Assembly (NCBI GenBank): GCA_903926565.1
Contig: CAIYJU010000060.1
Location: forward strand, 1-32,822
Direction of reading: 5' to 3'
Length of the DNA stretch: 32,822 bases
From: an uncultured Bacteroidales bacterium
Lineage (GTDB): Bacteria > Bacteroidota > Bacteroidia > Bacteroidales > FEN-979
Shown: positions 17,793 to 24,860 of the stretch, one piece after another
Layout: every line of letters starts with the position of its first letter
Position numbering within the stretch: position 1 is the first letter of the stretch
Notes under the pieces: generated by a model
Databases searched by the model: none
What the model was told of the DNA's origin: nothing
Seen by the model: only the letters and a program-made list of their open reading frames with translations
Translations under genes and position numbers: made by a program

Positions 17793-19765
17793 TGGCAAGA
17801 GTAGGAGTTTTTGTTTGTTTTTGTGGCGCCAATATAGCCGATTATGTGGATGTTCCGCAGGTTGTTGAGGAGGTCAAACGCATAAAGGAAGTTAAATTTG
17901 CAACCGAGTATAAGTATATGTGTTCCGACCCCGGGCAGGGGATGATCCGGGATGCAATTATCCAGTACAAGCTCACCTCTATCGTGGTTGCAGCCTGTTC
18001 TCCCCGGATGCATGAAAAAACCTTTCGGAAAGCCTTGTCCGATGCCGGTATGAACCCTTACCTGCTTGAGGTTGCAAACATCCGCGAACACTCATCCTGG
18101 GTTCATCAGAAAGATAAAAAGGCTGCCACAAACAAAGCCATGGACCTCTGCAGGATGGCCGTTGCAAAATCCATTGCCAACGAGCAGCTGCATGAAATTT
18201 CGGTACCAGTAACCAAGCGGGCCCTTGTGATCGGCGGCGGGATTGCGGGCATCCAGGCTGCACTCGACATCGCTGACGCCCGTATCCCTGTAGTACTGGT
18301 TGAACGTAGCCCCTCCATCGGGGGGAAAATGGCACAGCTTGATGAGACGTTTCCCACCCTCGACTGCGCCCAGTGCATCCTCACTCCAAAGATGGTGGAT
18401 GTTGCCTCACATCCTTACATTGAACTCATCCCATACTCTGAAGTTATTGAATTACAGGGATTTGTTGGCAACTACAAGGTCAAGATCAAAAAGAAGGCAT
18501 CGTATGTGAATTTCAAAACATGCACCGGATGCGGCGCCTGCTGGCAGAAATGCCCGGTAAAAGTTGCAAATGAGTACAACATGGGCATCGACAAGCGGAA
18601 GGCAATTTACACCCCGTTTCCGCAGGCAGTTCCGAACAAACCGGTGATCGATGCCGAACACTGCACGATGCTTCTGAAAGGGAAGTGCGGCATCTGTGCC
18701 AAGGTTTGCGACAAGGGATCGATCGACTACACCATGCAGGATGAGATCATAGAGCGTGAAATCGGTGCAGTCGTCGTTGCAACCGGTTACGACATGTGGG
18801 ATCCCACTCCTTATGAAGAATATGGCGTAGGCCGGTTCAAGGATATCATCACCTCGCTTGAGTTTGAGCGCATGGTTTCAGCCAACGGACCAACCAATGG
18901 TGTACCGGTTCGTCCGTCAGACGGCAAAGTGCCTAAAAATGTTGTCTTTATCAAATGTGTCGGCTCCCGTGATGAAGCCAAAGGCATTGAGTATTGCTCG
19001 AAAATATGCTGCATGTACACCACCAAGCATACCATCCTGCTGCACCATAAAGTACACGATTCCCATGCTTATGTTTTCTACATGGATATCCGTGCCGCAG
19101 GGAAAGGCTACGAAGAATTTGTAAAGAAAGCCCAGGTCGATACCGGTACAACATACCTTCGCGGCCGTGTTTCAAAGATCTACAAGAAGGGCGACAAACT
19201 GATGGTTCGCGGCGAAGATGCCCAGATCGGCCAGGTTGTGGAAGTGGAAGCCGACCTGGTTGTACTTGCCACAGCCGTGAGTGCTCCAAAGGACAATCCG
19301 AACCTCGCCCGTTTGCTGGGGATCTCCTACGATAAATATGGTTACCTCTCCGAGGCACATCCGAAACTTCGTCCGGTCGAAACAGCCAAAGCAGGTATTT
19401 TCCTTGCAGGATGTACCCAGGCACCCAAAGATATCCCTGAAACTGTTTCGCAGGCGTCTGCATGTGCTGCCAAGGTTTGCGGCCTTTTTGCCGGCGATAC
19501 CATGAAGAAGGACCCAATGGTTTCCTCCATCAACAACGAATATTGCTCAGGTTGCCAGAACTGTTTGAATGCTTGTCCGTATGGGGCTATTGTAACAGAA
19601 GATGTTGCCATCGGACATGGGTCAAAGGATCTTCGTACCGTTGCAAAGATCAACGAAGGCGTTTGTCAGGGTTGCGGCTCGTGTGTAGCAATATGCAGGA
19701 GTACGGCCATCACCCTGGCCGGGTTTACCGATTCTCAAATCATTAACGAGATAGTTTCAATCTAA
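17792..19765 (+). CDS. hdrA: Heterodisulfide reductase-like subunit A (FAD, multiple 4Fe-4S)
   Basis: 657 residues, the normal length of a single HdrA. The N-terminal domain has C9, C11, C44 and C69 as likely cluster ligands. A Rossmann FAD motif GGGIAG lies at 148-153, and an LDCAQC segment at 191-195. Ferredoxin-type clusters follow: C244/C247/C250/C254, an insert with C291-C299-C302-C306, and two C-terminal 4Fe-4S motifs (C585-C595 and C625-C635). HdrA carries the FAD proposed to bifurcate electrons between a high-potential disulfide branch and low-potential ferredoxin. It is joined by TAATG overlaps to hdrB before and to the flxD-like gene after. That it bifurcates here is inferred from subunit content. 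Confidence 0.95.
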   Translation: MARVGVFVCFCGANIADYVDVPQVVEEVKRIKEVKFATEYKYMCSDPGQGMIRDAIIQYKLTSIVVAACSPRMHEKTFRKALSDAGMNPYLLEVANIREHSSWVHQKDKKAATNKAMDLCRMAVAKSIANEQLHEISVPVTKRALVIGGGIAGIQAALDIADARIPVVLVERSPSIGGKMAQLDETFPTLDCAQCILTPKMVDVASHPYIELIPYSEVIELQGFVGNYKVKIKKKASYVNFKTCTGCGACWQKCPVKVANEYNMGIDKRKAIYTPFPQAVPNKPVIDAEHCTMLLKGKCGICAKVCDKGSIDYTMQDEIIEREIGAVVVATGYDMWDPTPYEEYGVGRFKDIITSLEFERMVSANGPTNGVPVRPSDGKVPKNVVFIKCVGSRDEAKGIEYCSKICCMYTTKHTILLHHKVHDSHAYVFYMDIRAAGKGYEEFVKKAQVDTGTTYLRGRVSKIYKKGDKLMVRGEDAQIGQVVEVEADLVVLATAVSAPKDNPNLARLLGISYDKYGYLSEAHPKLRPVETAKAGIFLAGCTQAPKDIPETVSQASACAAKVCGLFAGDTMKKDPMVSSINNEYCSGCQNCLNACPYGAIVTEDVAIGHGSKDLRTVAKINEGVCQGCGSCVAICRSTAITLAGFTDSQIINEIVSI

Positions 19766-20250
19766 TGGAAGCAGAAGTAAAAGATCAACTTGTAAGCATT
19801 GAAAAACCCGAACTGATCGCTCCTCCCAACTGGGAACCGGTGATCATGGGCATTTTATGCAACTGGTGTTCGTATGCCGGATCGGACCTCACAGGAACTT
19901 CCCGGATCCAGTATCCGCCAAACATCCGCATCATCCGTGTACCCTGTTCGTCGCGTGTTGACCCGTGGTTCCTGATTAAATCACTGCAAACAACGGCTGA
20001 TGGTGTACTTGTCTCTGGCTGCCACCCTGGCGATTGCCACTATATCAGCGGTAATTACTTTGCCCGCCGCCGCTTCCTGGTTACGAAGAAGCTGCTCAAC
20101 TTTGTGGGTTTTCACGAAAACAGGATTCAATTTTCGTGGGTTTCTGCAGCCGAAGGCCCCAAATTCGCAAAAGTGGTGAATAAGGTGACTGAAGATATCA
20201 AGAAACTCGGCCCGCTTCATTTGTATAAAAAAGAAAATTTCGAAAAGTAA
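19765..20250 (+). CDS. flxD: FlxD/MvhD-type 2Fe-2S electron transfer subunit
   Basis: 161 residues with the FlpD/MvhD-family core: C32-x2-C35 in GILCNWCSYAGSD, C61 in RVPCSSRVD, and C86/C91 in SGCHPGDCHY. MvhD binds a 2Fe-2S cluster and docks the electron-donating module onto HdrA. Here no hydrogenase gene is nearby; the flavoprotein encoded at the end of the operon would be the donor, as in FlxABCD-HdrABC. The start overlaps the hdrA stop by one base and the stop overlaps the next start by one base, so three successive junctions in this operon are TAATG. The symbol is given by family and context. Confidence 0.88.
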   Translation: MEAEVKDQLVSIEKPELIAPPNWEPVIMGILCNWCSYAGSDLTGTSRIQYPPNIRIIRVPCSSRVDPWFLIKSLQTTADGVLVSGCHPGDCHYISGNYFARRRFLVTKKLLNFVGFHENRIQFSWVSAAEGPKFAKVVNKVTEDIKKLGPLHLYKKENFEK

Positions 20251-21113
20251 TGAACTATACGAAAGAGATCCAGGACATCGCGGCGAAGCTGTTTGCCGAA
20301 GGAAAGATCGACGTGTTCGTTGGTTACCGTGTAAATGGTTTCGACGACAACCAGGTTCCTGTGCTGATCACCGACCCGCAGGATGTTTCCAAACTGGTGT
20401 TCACTGACAAATCGGTTTTCAACCTCGTCAATTACCTTAAGAACGACCATACCCGCAGAAAGCGTGTTGGGCTTGTCGTGAAAGGCTGTGACAGCCGTTC
20501 CCTGAACCTGATGCTCACTGAAAGCCAGGTAAAACGCGAAAACTTATACGTTGTGGGGATTTGCTGCGAAGGGGTGGTGGATGAAGCCGGACAGAAAATG
20601 CAGAACTGCACCGACTGCATGGTGCCGGATGCTGTGGTGAGTGATGAGCTGCTTGGCACCCCGTCAGGGTCGGACACCCTGTCAGGGTCATATAAAATGA
20701 ATGCCGACATCGCCATGCTGGCCGAAAAACCATTGACCGAACGTGCTGCTTATTTCGAAGAGGTTTTCGAAAACTGCATCCGCTGCAACGCCTGCCGTCA
20801 TTCATGCCCGCTCTGCTATTGTGCCAAATGCTGCATCGACCAGGAGACTGCTACGCTTTATAATGGTGCGAATACAACCTCCGGAGCATTCCATGCGCTG
20901 ATGACCTGGTCGCTTCACCTGGCAGGCCGCTGTGTCGATTGCCGTAACTGCGAAAAAGCCTGTCCGAGTCACCTGCCATTACACCTGCTGCATAAACAGA
21001 ATGAGAGTGTGATCTATGAGAACTTCCAGGAACACCTGGCCGGAGTAGTTACCGGCGACCGTGGTGCATTCTACAAATATAGTCTGAAAGATCCCGATGA
21101 TTTTATCATGTAA
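20250..21113 (+). CDS. Ferredoxin-like iron-sulfur subunit of the Hdr-Flx cluster (FlxB or FlxC type)
   Basis: 287 residues. The N-terminal ~125 residues look like a small alpha/beta domain with a KGCDSR segment (78-83) and a Cys-rich CCEG...NCTDC stretch (105-123). The C-terminal half has one Cys-dense motif (C176, C179, C182, C186, C189, C191, C194, C195) and a ferredoxin motif C228-x2-C231-x2-C234-x3-C238-P. It should relay electrons between the flavoprotein subunit and the FlxD-like protein. Residues 136-147 (GTPSGS then DTLSGS) are encoded by two copies of an 18-bp repeat found elsewhere only in an intergenic array at 27571, so they look like an in-frame insertion in a loop. I cannot say from sequence alone whether it is FlxB or FlxC. 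Confidence 0.83.
   Translation: MNYTKEIQDIAAKLFAEGKIDVFVGYRVNGFDDNQVPVLITDPQDVSKLVFTDKSVFNLVNYLKNDHTRRKRVGLVVKGCDSRSLNLMLTESQVKRENLYVVGICCEGVVDEAGQKMQNCTDCMVPDAVVSDELLGTPSGSDTLSGSYKMNADIAMLAEKPLTERAAYFEEVFENCIRCNACRHSCPLCYCAKCCIDQETATLYNGANTTSGAFHALMTWSLHLAGRCVDCRNCEKACPSHLPLHLLHKQNESVIYENFQEHLAGVVTGDRGAFYKYSLKDPDDFIM
20657..20689 (+). repeat. Two in-frame copies of an 18-bp-period repeat inside an iron-sulfur subunit gene
   Basis: CACCCCGTCAGGGTC (20657-20671) and CACCCTGTCAGGGTC (20675-20689) are 18 bp apart. The second contains the perfect palindrome ACCCTG-T-CAGGGT. The same 15-mer with the same 18-bp period occurs three times at 27571-27621. Eighteen bases equal six codons, so the frame is preserved. 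Confidence 0.9.
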
Positions 21114-21128
21114 TCCGAATCAATCCTT

Positions 21129-22187
21129 ATGAGCGTTGAAACATTTGTTACCGATAAAGCTGGGTTGCAAAAATTTTACGAAGCCGTCATGGCCAGTCGT
21201 GAAACCTATGCCCCGGTAGAAAAATTCGGCAAATTTGACTTTAAACGGGTCGCCCGTGTCACGGAGTGTGATCCGGAATCACCCATTGCAAAAACCCAGA
21301 GCATCAAGCCTCTTTTCTTCCCGCGATCGGCAAAGGTGATGAAATTCGTTGCCACCAGTGCCGGAACGGATGTGTCGGAAACAGATGAGGATCCGCTGGC
21401 CGTTAAACGAGCCATCCTGGGAGTCAAACATTGCGATGCACGAAGCCTCCAGGTACTGGACAAGGTGTATAACTGGGATTATATCGACACCGATTACCAG
21501 AAGCGCCGCGAAAATACAGTGATCATCTCTACGCGCTGCGACAGAGCCGATACCCATTGCTTCTGCACTTCCCTCGATTATGATGTGGAAAATCTTGATG
21601 CCCTGGATGTCCTCATTGTAAACGGCTCCGACGGAAAGATATACATCAAAGCCAGAACCCCGAAAGGTGAATCTTTTTTAAAGGAAACCGTCACGGGTCA
21701 GGCGTCACCTGTCACGGATGAAATCGCATCACCTGATCTGAAAAAACAATACGATGCTTTCGCTGGCTCTTTCCGCCTGAAAATGGACTACAAGGAGGTC
21801 AATGCGAAGCTTTCAAAAATCTTCGACACCCCTGAATTTGAGAACGTTTCGGGTAACTGCGTAAGTTGCAACACGTGTGCATTTGTGTGTCCCACCTGCC
21901 ACTGTTTCAAAATCTCCGATGAAAAAGTGAAGGATACGGGTGTTCGGTACAAGAGCTACGACTCCTGCAACAACGGATATTTCACCCTGATGGCCGGCGG
22001 TCACAACCCGCGCCCGGTAAAGTATCGCCGATGGAGACAGCGCGCCATGCATAAATTCGTCTATTACAAGGAGCGATTTGGCGAAAACCTTTGTGTCGGT
22101 TGTGGCAAATGCACCATTGCCTGCCCGGTGAACATCAGCATTTTTGAGGTTGTTAACCAGGTCTCCGCCGCCGGAGTGCAGGAATGA
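21129..22187 (+). CDS. AsrA-like 4Fe-4S dicluster subunit of the Hdr-Flx cluster (FlxB or FlxC type)
   Basis: 352 residues, resembling anaerobic sulfite reductase subunit A and related hydrogenase ferredoxin subunits. The N-terminal ~215 residues form an alpha/beta domain with a GVKHCDARSL segment (98-107) and a C137...C144-x-C146 group. Two ferredoxin-type clusters follow: C244-x2-C247-x2-C250-x3-C254 with extra C257 and C259, and C322-x2-C325-x2-C328-x3-C332-P. AsrC-type siroheme sulfite reductase is absent, so a sulfite reductase role is unlikely; electron relay in the Flx module fits better. It starts 15 bases after the previous gene. Residues 188-200 look like a low-complexity linker encoded by GTCAC-rich DNA and may be another repeat-derived insertion. 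The stop lies in a 9-bp repeat tract. Confidence 0.86.
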   Translation: MSVETFVTDKAGLQKFYEAVMASRETYAPVEKFGKFDFKRVARVTECDPESPIAKTQSIKPLFFPRSAKVMKFVATSAGTDVSETDEDPLAVKRAILGVKHCDARSLQVLDKVYNWDYIDTDYQKRRENTVIISTRCDRADTHCFCTSLDYDVENLDALDVLIVNGSDGKIYIKARTPKGESFLKETVTGQASPVTDEIASPDLKKQYDAFAGSFRLKMDYKEVNAKLSKIFDTPEFENVSGNCVSCNTCAFVCPTCHCFKISDEKVKDTGVRYKSYDSCNNGYFTLMAGGHNPRPVKYRRWRQRAMHKFVYYKERFGENLCVGCGKCTIACPVNISIFEVVNQVSAAGVQE

Positions 22188-22252
22188 AAACAATGAAAAC
22201 AATGCAGGCAATGCATGTAATAAAATAATTTTCGCTATTTCACCATTTCACC
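22183..22252 (+). repeat. Short tandem repeats at the junction before the flxA-like gene
   Basis: A 9-bp period runs through AATGAAAAC, AATGAAAAC, AATGCAGGC, AATGCATGT (22183-22218), and ATTTCACC occurs twice in tandem at 22237-22252. The first repeat contains the stop codon of the upstream gene. This explains the 76-bp gap in an otherwise tightly packed operon. Confidence 0.8.
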
Positions 22253-22263
22253 ATCTAGCTCTT

Positions 22264-23097
22264 ATGGAACAATTACTCGTCCCGATGATCTGCAAGGTTG
22301 ACAAAGTCATCCAGGAAACGCCCGACGTCAAAACCTACCGCCTGAAATTCAGGGATGAGGGGATGATGGAAAAATTCACCTATTTGCCGGGCCAGTTTGT
22401 GGAATTCTCCTTACTTGGATCGGGAGAGTGTACATTTTGTATTGCTTCCTCCGCCACCCGAACGGGATATTTTGATTGTTCCATTAAAAAAGCGGGTGTT
22501 GTCACTGCCGATATTCATAACAGCCTCGAAGAGGGTGATGAAGTTGGCATCCGCGGACCGTTTGGAAACTGGTTCCCGCTTGAGGACCTGAAAGGTAAAA
22601 ACCTGTTGTTTGTCGGCGGAGGCATCGGACTCGCACCATTGCGTTCGCTGATTCAATACTGCATTGATAACCGTAATGATTACAAGGATTTCACGATCCT
22701 CTATGGTGCCCGTACTTCTGCCGACATGTGCTACAAGGAGGAGATCAAGGAGTGGCAGGATAACAAAACCGTGAATGTGGTTCTTACCATTGACAAACCT
22801 GAAGAGACATGGACCAGCAACGTTGGGGTGGTACCAAAAATTCTCGAAGAGGTGGTGAACCCGGTGATCGAAAACACCAAAGTGATTACCTGCGGCCCGC
22901 CGATCATGATCAAATACACCATCCTTTCACTGAAGAAACTGGGCTTCGCCGACCCTGATATCATCACCACCCTGGAGATGAAGATGCAGTGCGGTCTCGG
23001 CAAGTGCGGCCGATGCAACATCGGTTCAACCTATGTGTGCAAGGATGGTCCTGTATTTACAAATGAGCAGCTGAAATCGTTGCCTGACGAGTTTTAA
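22264..23097 (+). CDS. flxA: FlxA-like NAD(P)H:FAD oxidoreductase subunit with 2Fe-2S cluster
   Basis: 277 residues, of the ferredoxin-NADP reductase superfamily (AsrB/HydG/FlxA type). The FAD-binding beta-barrel (5-105) has YLPGQFVEF and the GECTFCIASS segment in place of the common RxYS motif. The NAD(P) domain (110-240) has FVGGGIGLAPLRSL (116-129) and TCGPPIM (209-215). A C-terminal 2Fe-2S motif uses C243, C248, C251 and C259. It would take electrons from NAD(P)H and pass them through the iron-sulfur subunits and FlxD to HdrA. Start: an open frame extends up to 22144, but that would overlap the previous gene, and ATG 22264 gives the normal family N-terminus. The 3' end overlaps the convergent XRE gene by 41 bp. 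Confidence 0.9.
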   Translation: MEQLLVPMICKVDKVIQETPDVKTYRLKFRDEGMMEKFTYLPGQFVEFSLLGSGECTFCIASSATRTGYFDCSIKKAGVVTADIHNSLEEGDEVGIRGPFGNWFPLEDLKGKNLLFVGGGIGLAPLRSLIQYCIDNRNDYKDFTILYGARTSADMCYKEEIKEWQDNKTVNVVLTIDKPEETWTSNVGVVPKILEEVVNPVIENTKVITCGPPIMIKYTILSLKKLGFADPDIITTLEMKMQCGLGKCGRCNIGSTYVCKDGPVFTNEQLKSLPDEF

Positions 23098-23452
23098 TCC
23101 GGGTTACATTCCGCTTTACCGGAATTTGATTTCCTTCCGGAATTTTGGCTTTGTTATTCGGTTTCGCTTTGATTTCAAATGTAACATCAAAGACTTTCTG
23201 AAATTTGGCAATGGTTTCAATGTTCAATGGCTTATTCCCACGATATAACTGCGTAATATAACTTGGAGATGTGCCTGTTTTTTGTGCAAGTTCCTTACGA
23301 GTCATTTTGTGCTCTTCAGCTAAGATTTCAACCTCGCTAAGAAAACGGTACATGAGCATCTGGGTTTGAAATTTGATATCCTCTTTTTCATCCTGAATTT
23401 TAAGTAATTCCTGAAATGCTTTCCTGATTTCTTCACTAGAATTGAAGTTCAT
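23057..23452 (-). CDS. XRE-family helix-turn-helix regulator
   Basis: 131 residues. An N-terminal helical region (1-45) precedes a Cro/CI-type HTH (about 46-92) with TRKELAQKTGTSPSYITQLYRG as recognition region, followed by an N-I-E-T-I-A-K-F helix. The ~35-residue basic tail is unassigned. Such stand-alone XRE proteins in Bacteroidota often act as autoregulators or antitoxins, but no known toxin fold is next to it. A short ORF overlaps its start by 17 bases and shares an upstream promoter, suggesting a two-gene unit. Its 3' end overlaps the flxA-like gene by 41 bp on the opposite strand. Confidence 0.85.
   Translation of the reverse strand: MNFNSSEEIRKAFQELLKIQDEKEDIKFQTQMLMYRFLSEVEILAEEHKMTRKELAQKTGTSPSYITQLYRGNKPLNIETIAKFQKVFDVTFEIKAKPNNKAKIPEGNQIPVKRNVTRIKTRQATISAAHL
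23108..23128 (+). terminator. Possible weak hairpin after the hdr-flx operon
   Basis: ATTCCG (23108-23113), loop CTTTAC, then CGGAAT (23120-23125) followed by TTG and a T-rich stretch, 11 bases after the flxA stop. The stem is only six base pairs and lies inside the convergent XRE gene, so it may be chance. Confidence 0.3.
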
Positions 23453-23609
23453 AAAGGTTATTCTTTAAAAGGTACCTGATTTCTTTGAATTCATGATCAA
23501 CGGTATCACAGAAAATATATGGAAATATTACATTGGCATTTGCAAGATCCACCATTATCAGGATGGATTTATGATTATTTATATCTATGAGGACCGCTGT
23601 TCTATTCAC
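23436..23609 (-). CDS. Possible short protein upstream of and overlapping the XRE gene
   Basis: An open frame of 57 residues from GTG 23609, or 39 residues from ATG 23555, ends at a TAG inside the start of the XRE gene (17-base overlap), as in coupled pairs. The translation reads as plausible protein: a hydrophobic IDINNHKSILIMVDLA strand, then IFPYIFCDTVDHEFKEIRYL. I recognise no family. The candidate promoter's -7 box ends two bases before the GTG, so transcription probably starts inside or after it, which favours ATG 23555 or means the longer frame is a truncated ancestor. It could be a real partner or toxin-like gene, or a remnant. Confidence 0.4.
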   Translation of the reverse strand: MNRTAVLIDINNHKSILIMVDLANANVIFPYIFCDTVDHEFKEIRYLLKNNLYELQF

Positions 23610-23611
23610 TG

Positions 23612-23642
23612 CAAAATTAAGCTATAGGTTAATTAATTACAA
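23612..23642 (-). promoter_or_regulatory. Promoter of the short ORF/XRE unit
   Basis: On the minus strand, TTG (23642-23640), a 20-bp spacer and TAATTTTG (23619-23612) match the Bacteroidota form TTG-N20-TAnnTTTG exactly. The expected start of transcription is about 23607-23604. Confidence 0.6.
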
Positions 23643-23768
23643 CTGTTTTTATGACTTTTTTTCCTCACATCCTACACAGTCCAAACAGCTGCTATTTGCT
23701 TACAAACATGGTCAGAATGCCATTTACAGTTAGATTTATTGCTTAATCGAAAAAAATGAAAAAGGTGG

Positions 23769-23799
23769 TTGTGATAAATCGGAATATTTACTATTTTTG
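23769..23799 (+). promoter_or_regulatory. Promoter of the beta-barrel protein gene
   Basis: TTG (23769-23771), 20-bp spacer, TATTTTTG (23792-23799), an exact fit to TTG-N20-TAnnTTTG. It lies 19 bases before the ATG at 23819, giving a leader of about 15 bases. Confidence 0.65.
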
Positions 23800-23818
23800 A
23801 TAAAAAAACTGGCTTCTT

Positions 23819-24409
23819 ATGAAAAAAATGGTTGCTTTTGTTTTAATGACAATATTAGCCACCAACCTGTTGATGGCCCAGGACCACGTCAAACCCAGCC
23901 TGAATGATGTCCCCGTCCTTACAAAACAGAAACCGAAAGCTGAACGCCGCTGGGGTGACGCAGGCTTCGGCCTTGGTCTTGATTACGGAGGTTTGGTCGG
24001 TGTAAAAGCCACTTTCTACCCGATTCCCTACATGGGTGTATTTGGCGCAGTAGGTTGGGAAATGATCGGCATCGGGTGGAATGTCGGTTGTCTTGGGCGC
24101 CTGATTCCGGCCAACGGAACCCATACTGCCAGACCCTATCTGAAGGCCATGTATGGTGTAAACGGAGCGACAAAAGTTACCGGGAAAAGCGGTTACGATG
24201 AAATGTTTTACGGTTTTACGGCTGGTATCGGCGTGGAAACCCGGTTTGGCAAACATAAGCAAAGCGGGATTAACATCGACCTGAATTTCCCTTTCAGGTC
24301 ACCCGAGTTTTTCGACCAGATCGCGCGAATGAAGAGTGACCCGGAATTGGACATGACCCAGTCTCCAATCCCGATTGCGATTTCGATTGGGTATAATTTT
24401 GAATTTTAA
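23819..24409 (+). CDS. Predicted outer-membrane beta-barrel protein
   Basis: 196 residues. A clear signal peptide (MKKMVAFV... ending LLMAQ at about residue 21), then glycine/aromatic-rich amphipathic strands (for example GFGLGLDYGGLVGVKATFYP and the GVFGAVGWEMIGIGWNVGCLGR stretch). The final strand IAISIGYNFEF ends in Phe, the classic outer-membrane assembly signal. The size suggests an eight-stranded barrel of the OmpW/OmpX type, but I cannot assign a specific family. It is monocistronic, with its own promoter, and ends two bases from the convergent membrane-protein gene. Confidence 0.75.
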   Translation: MKKMVAFVLMTILATNLLMAQDHVKPSLNDVPVLTKQKPKAERRWGDAGFGLGLDYGGLVGVKATFYPIPYMGVFGAVGWEMIGIGWNVGCLGRLIPANGTHTARPYLKAMYGVNGATKVTGKSGYDEMFYGFTAGIGVETRFGKHKQSGINIDLNFPFRSPEFFDQIARMKSDPELDMTQSPIPIAISIGYNFEF

Positions 24410-24411
24410 GG

Positions 24412-24816
24412 CTACCTCAGGATAAAGGGAACAATGGTGGCAATCACGCCTGTACAAACAACCACGAGGATAAACAGGTTGTACCTGACGTTGTAGTTTC
24501 CCAGGAGCGATTCATCATAATATTTTGCCACATCCTGGTCTTTGTACATGTTGATCAGCCCGTTGGTCAGTTTCATCCTGGTCTGCCTGCCCTTGAGCAG
24601 TCCGATGATGACGACTACGTTAACCAGAACGATCAGCGTTACGAACACGAACATTACGGCCAGGGTAGAACTTTCGGTCCGGGACTTCTCGACCAGTCCG
24701 GCGTTAACCGAAAGGGTAATGAGGTTGAGAAGAATGGATGTCAGGATAAAAATTGTATCCGTTTTGGTGTTTTGCTCCAGCTCTTTTGTAATATGGTTAT
24801 GAACATGTGCTAACAT
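24412..24816 (-). CDS. Small three-helix membrane protein of unknown function
   Basis: 134 residues. Three predicted transmembrane helices: about 22-43, 54-76 and 113-133, with a soluble basic loop (77-110) containing GRQTRMK and a YYDESLL segment. I recognise no family; the fold pattern is loosely like small SLATT or Pycsar-type membrane proteins, but no nucleotide-signalling gene is nearby, so I make no such call. Start: ATG 24816 is chosen over an upstream ATG at 24885 because AGGAGG lies five bases before it and because the longer form would overlap the upstream gene. It is 44 bases after that gene and probably co-transcribed with it. Confidence 0.7.
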   Translation of the reverse strand: MLAHVHNHITKELEQNTKTDTIFILTSILLNLITLSVNAGLVEKSRTESSTLAVMFVFVTLIVLVNVVVIIGLLKGRQTRMKLTNGLINMYKDQDVAKYYDESLLGNYNVRYNLFILVVVCTGVIATIVPFILR

Positions 24817-24821
24817 AAAAG

Positions 24822-24827
24822 CCTCCT
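24822..24827 (-). promoter_or_regulatory. Strong Shine-Dalgarno site deciding the start at 24816
   Basis: AGGAGG on the minus strand, five bases before the ATG. Unusual for this window, where most genes have none. Confidence 0.75.
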
Positions 24828-24860
24828 TTTTTATAAATGATGTTTTTTTCAAAAATACTA

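Larger units (their letters stand above)
23610..23818. other. Divergent intergenic region between the XRE unit and the beta-barrel gene
   Basis: 209 bp, AT-rich, with one promoter facing each way (listed separately). I see no gene or strong hairpin in the remainder. Confidence 0.6.

Noticed and set aside
22144..22263. Longer N-terminus for the flxA-like protein
   Set aside because: It would overlap the previous gene and translate repeat DNA; the family N-terminus begins at ATG 22264.
21129..23097. Anaerobic sulfite reductase (asrAB) operon
   Set aside because: The AsrA- and AsrB-like proteins are in a single operon with hdrABC and an MvhD-type gene, and no siroheme subunit AsrC is present.
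24412..24816. Membrane effector of a CBASS or Pycsar defence system
   Set aside because: Only the three-helix layout is similar; there is no cyclase or other signalling gene nearby.
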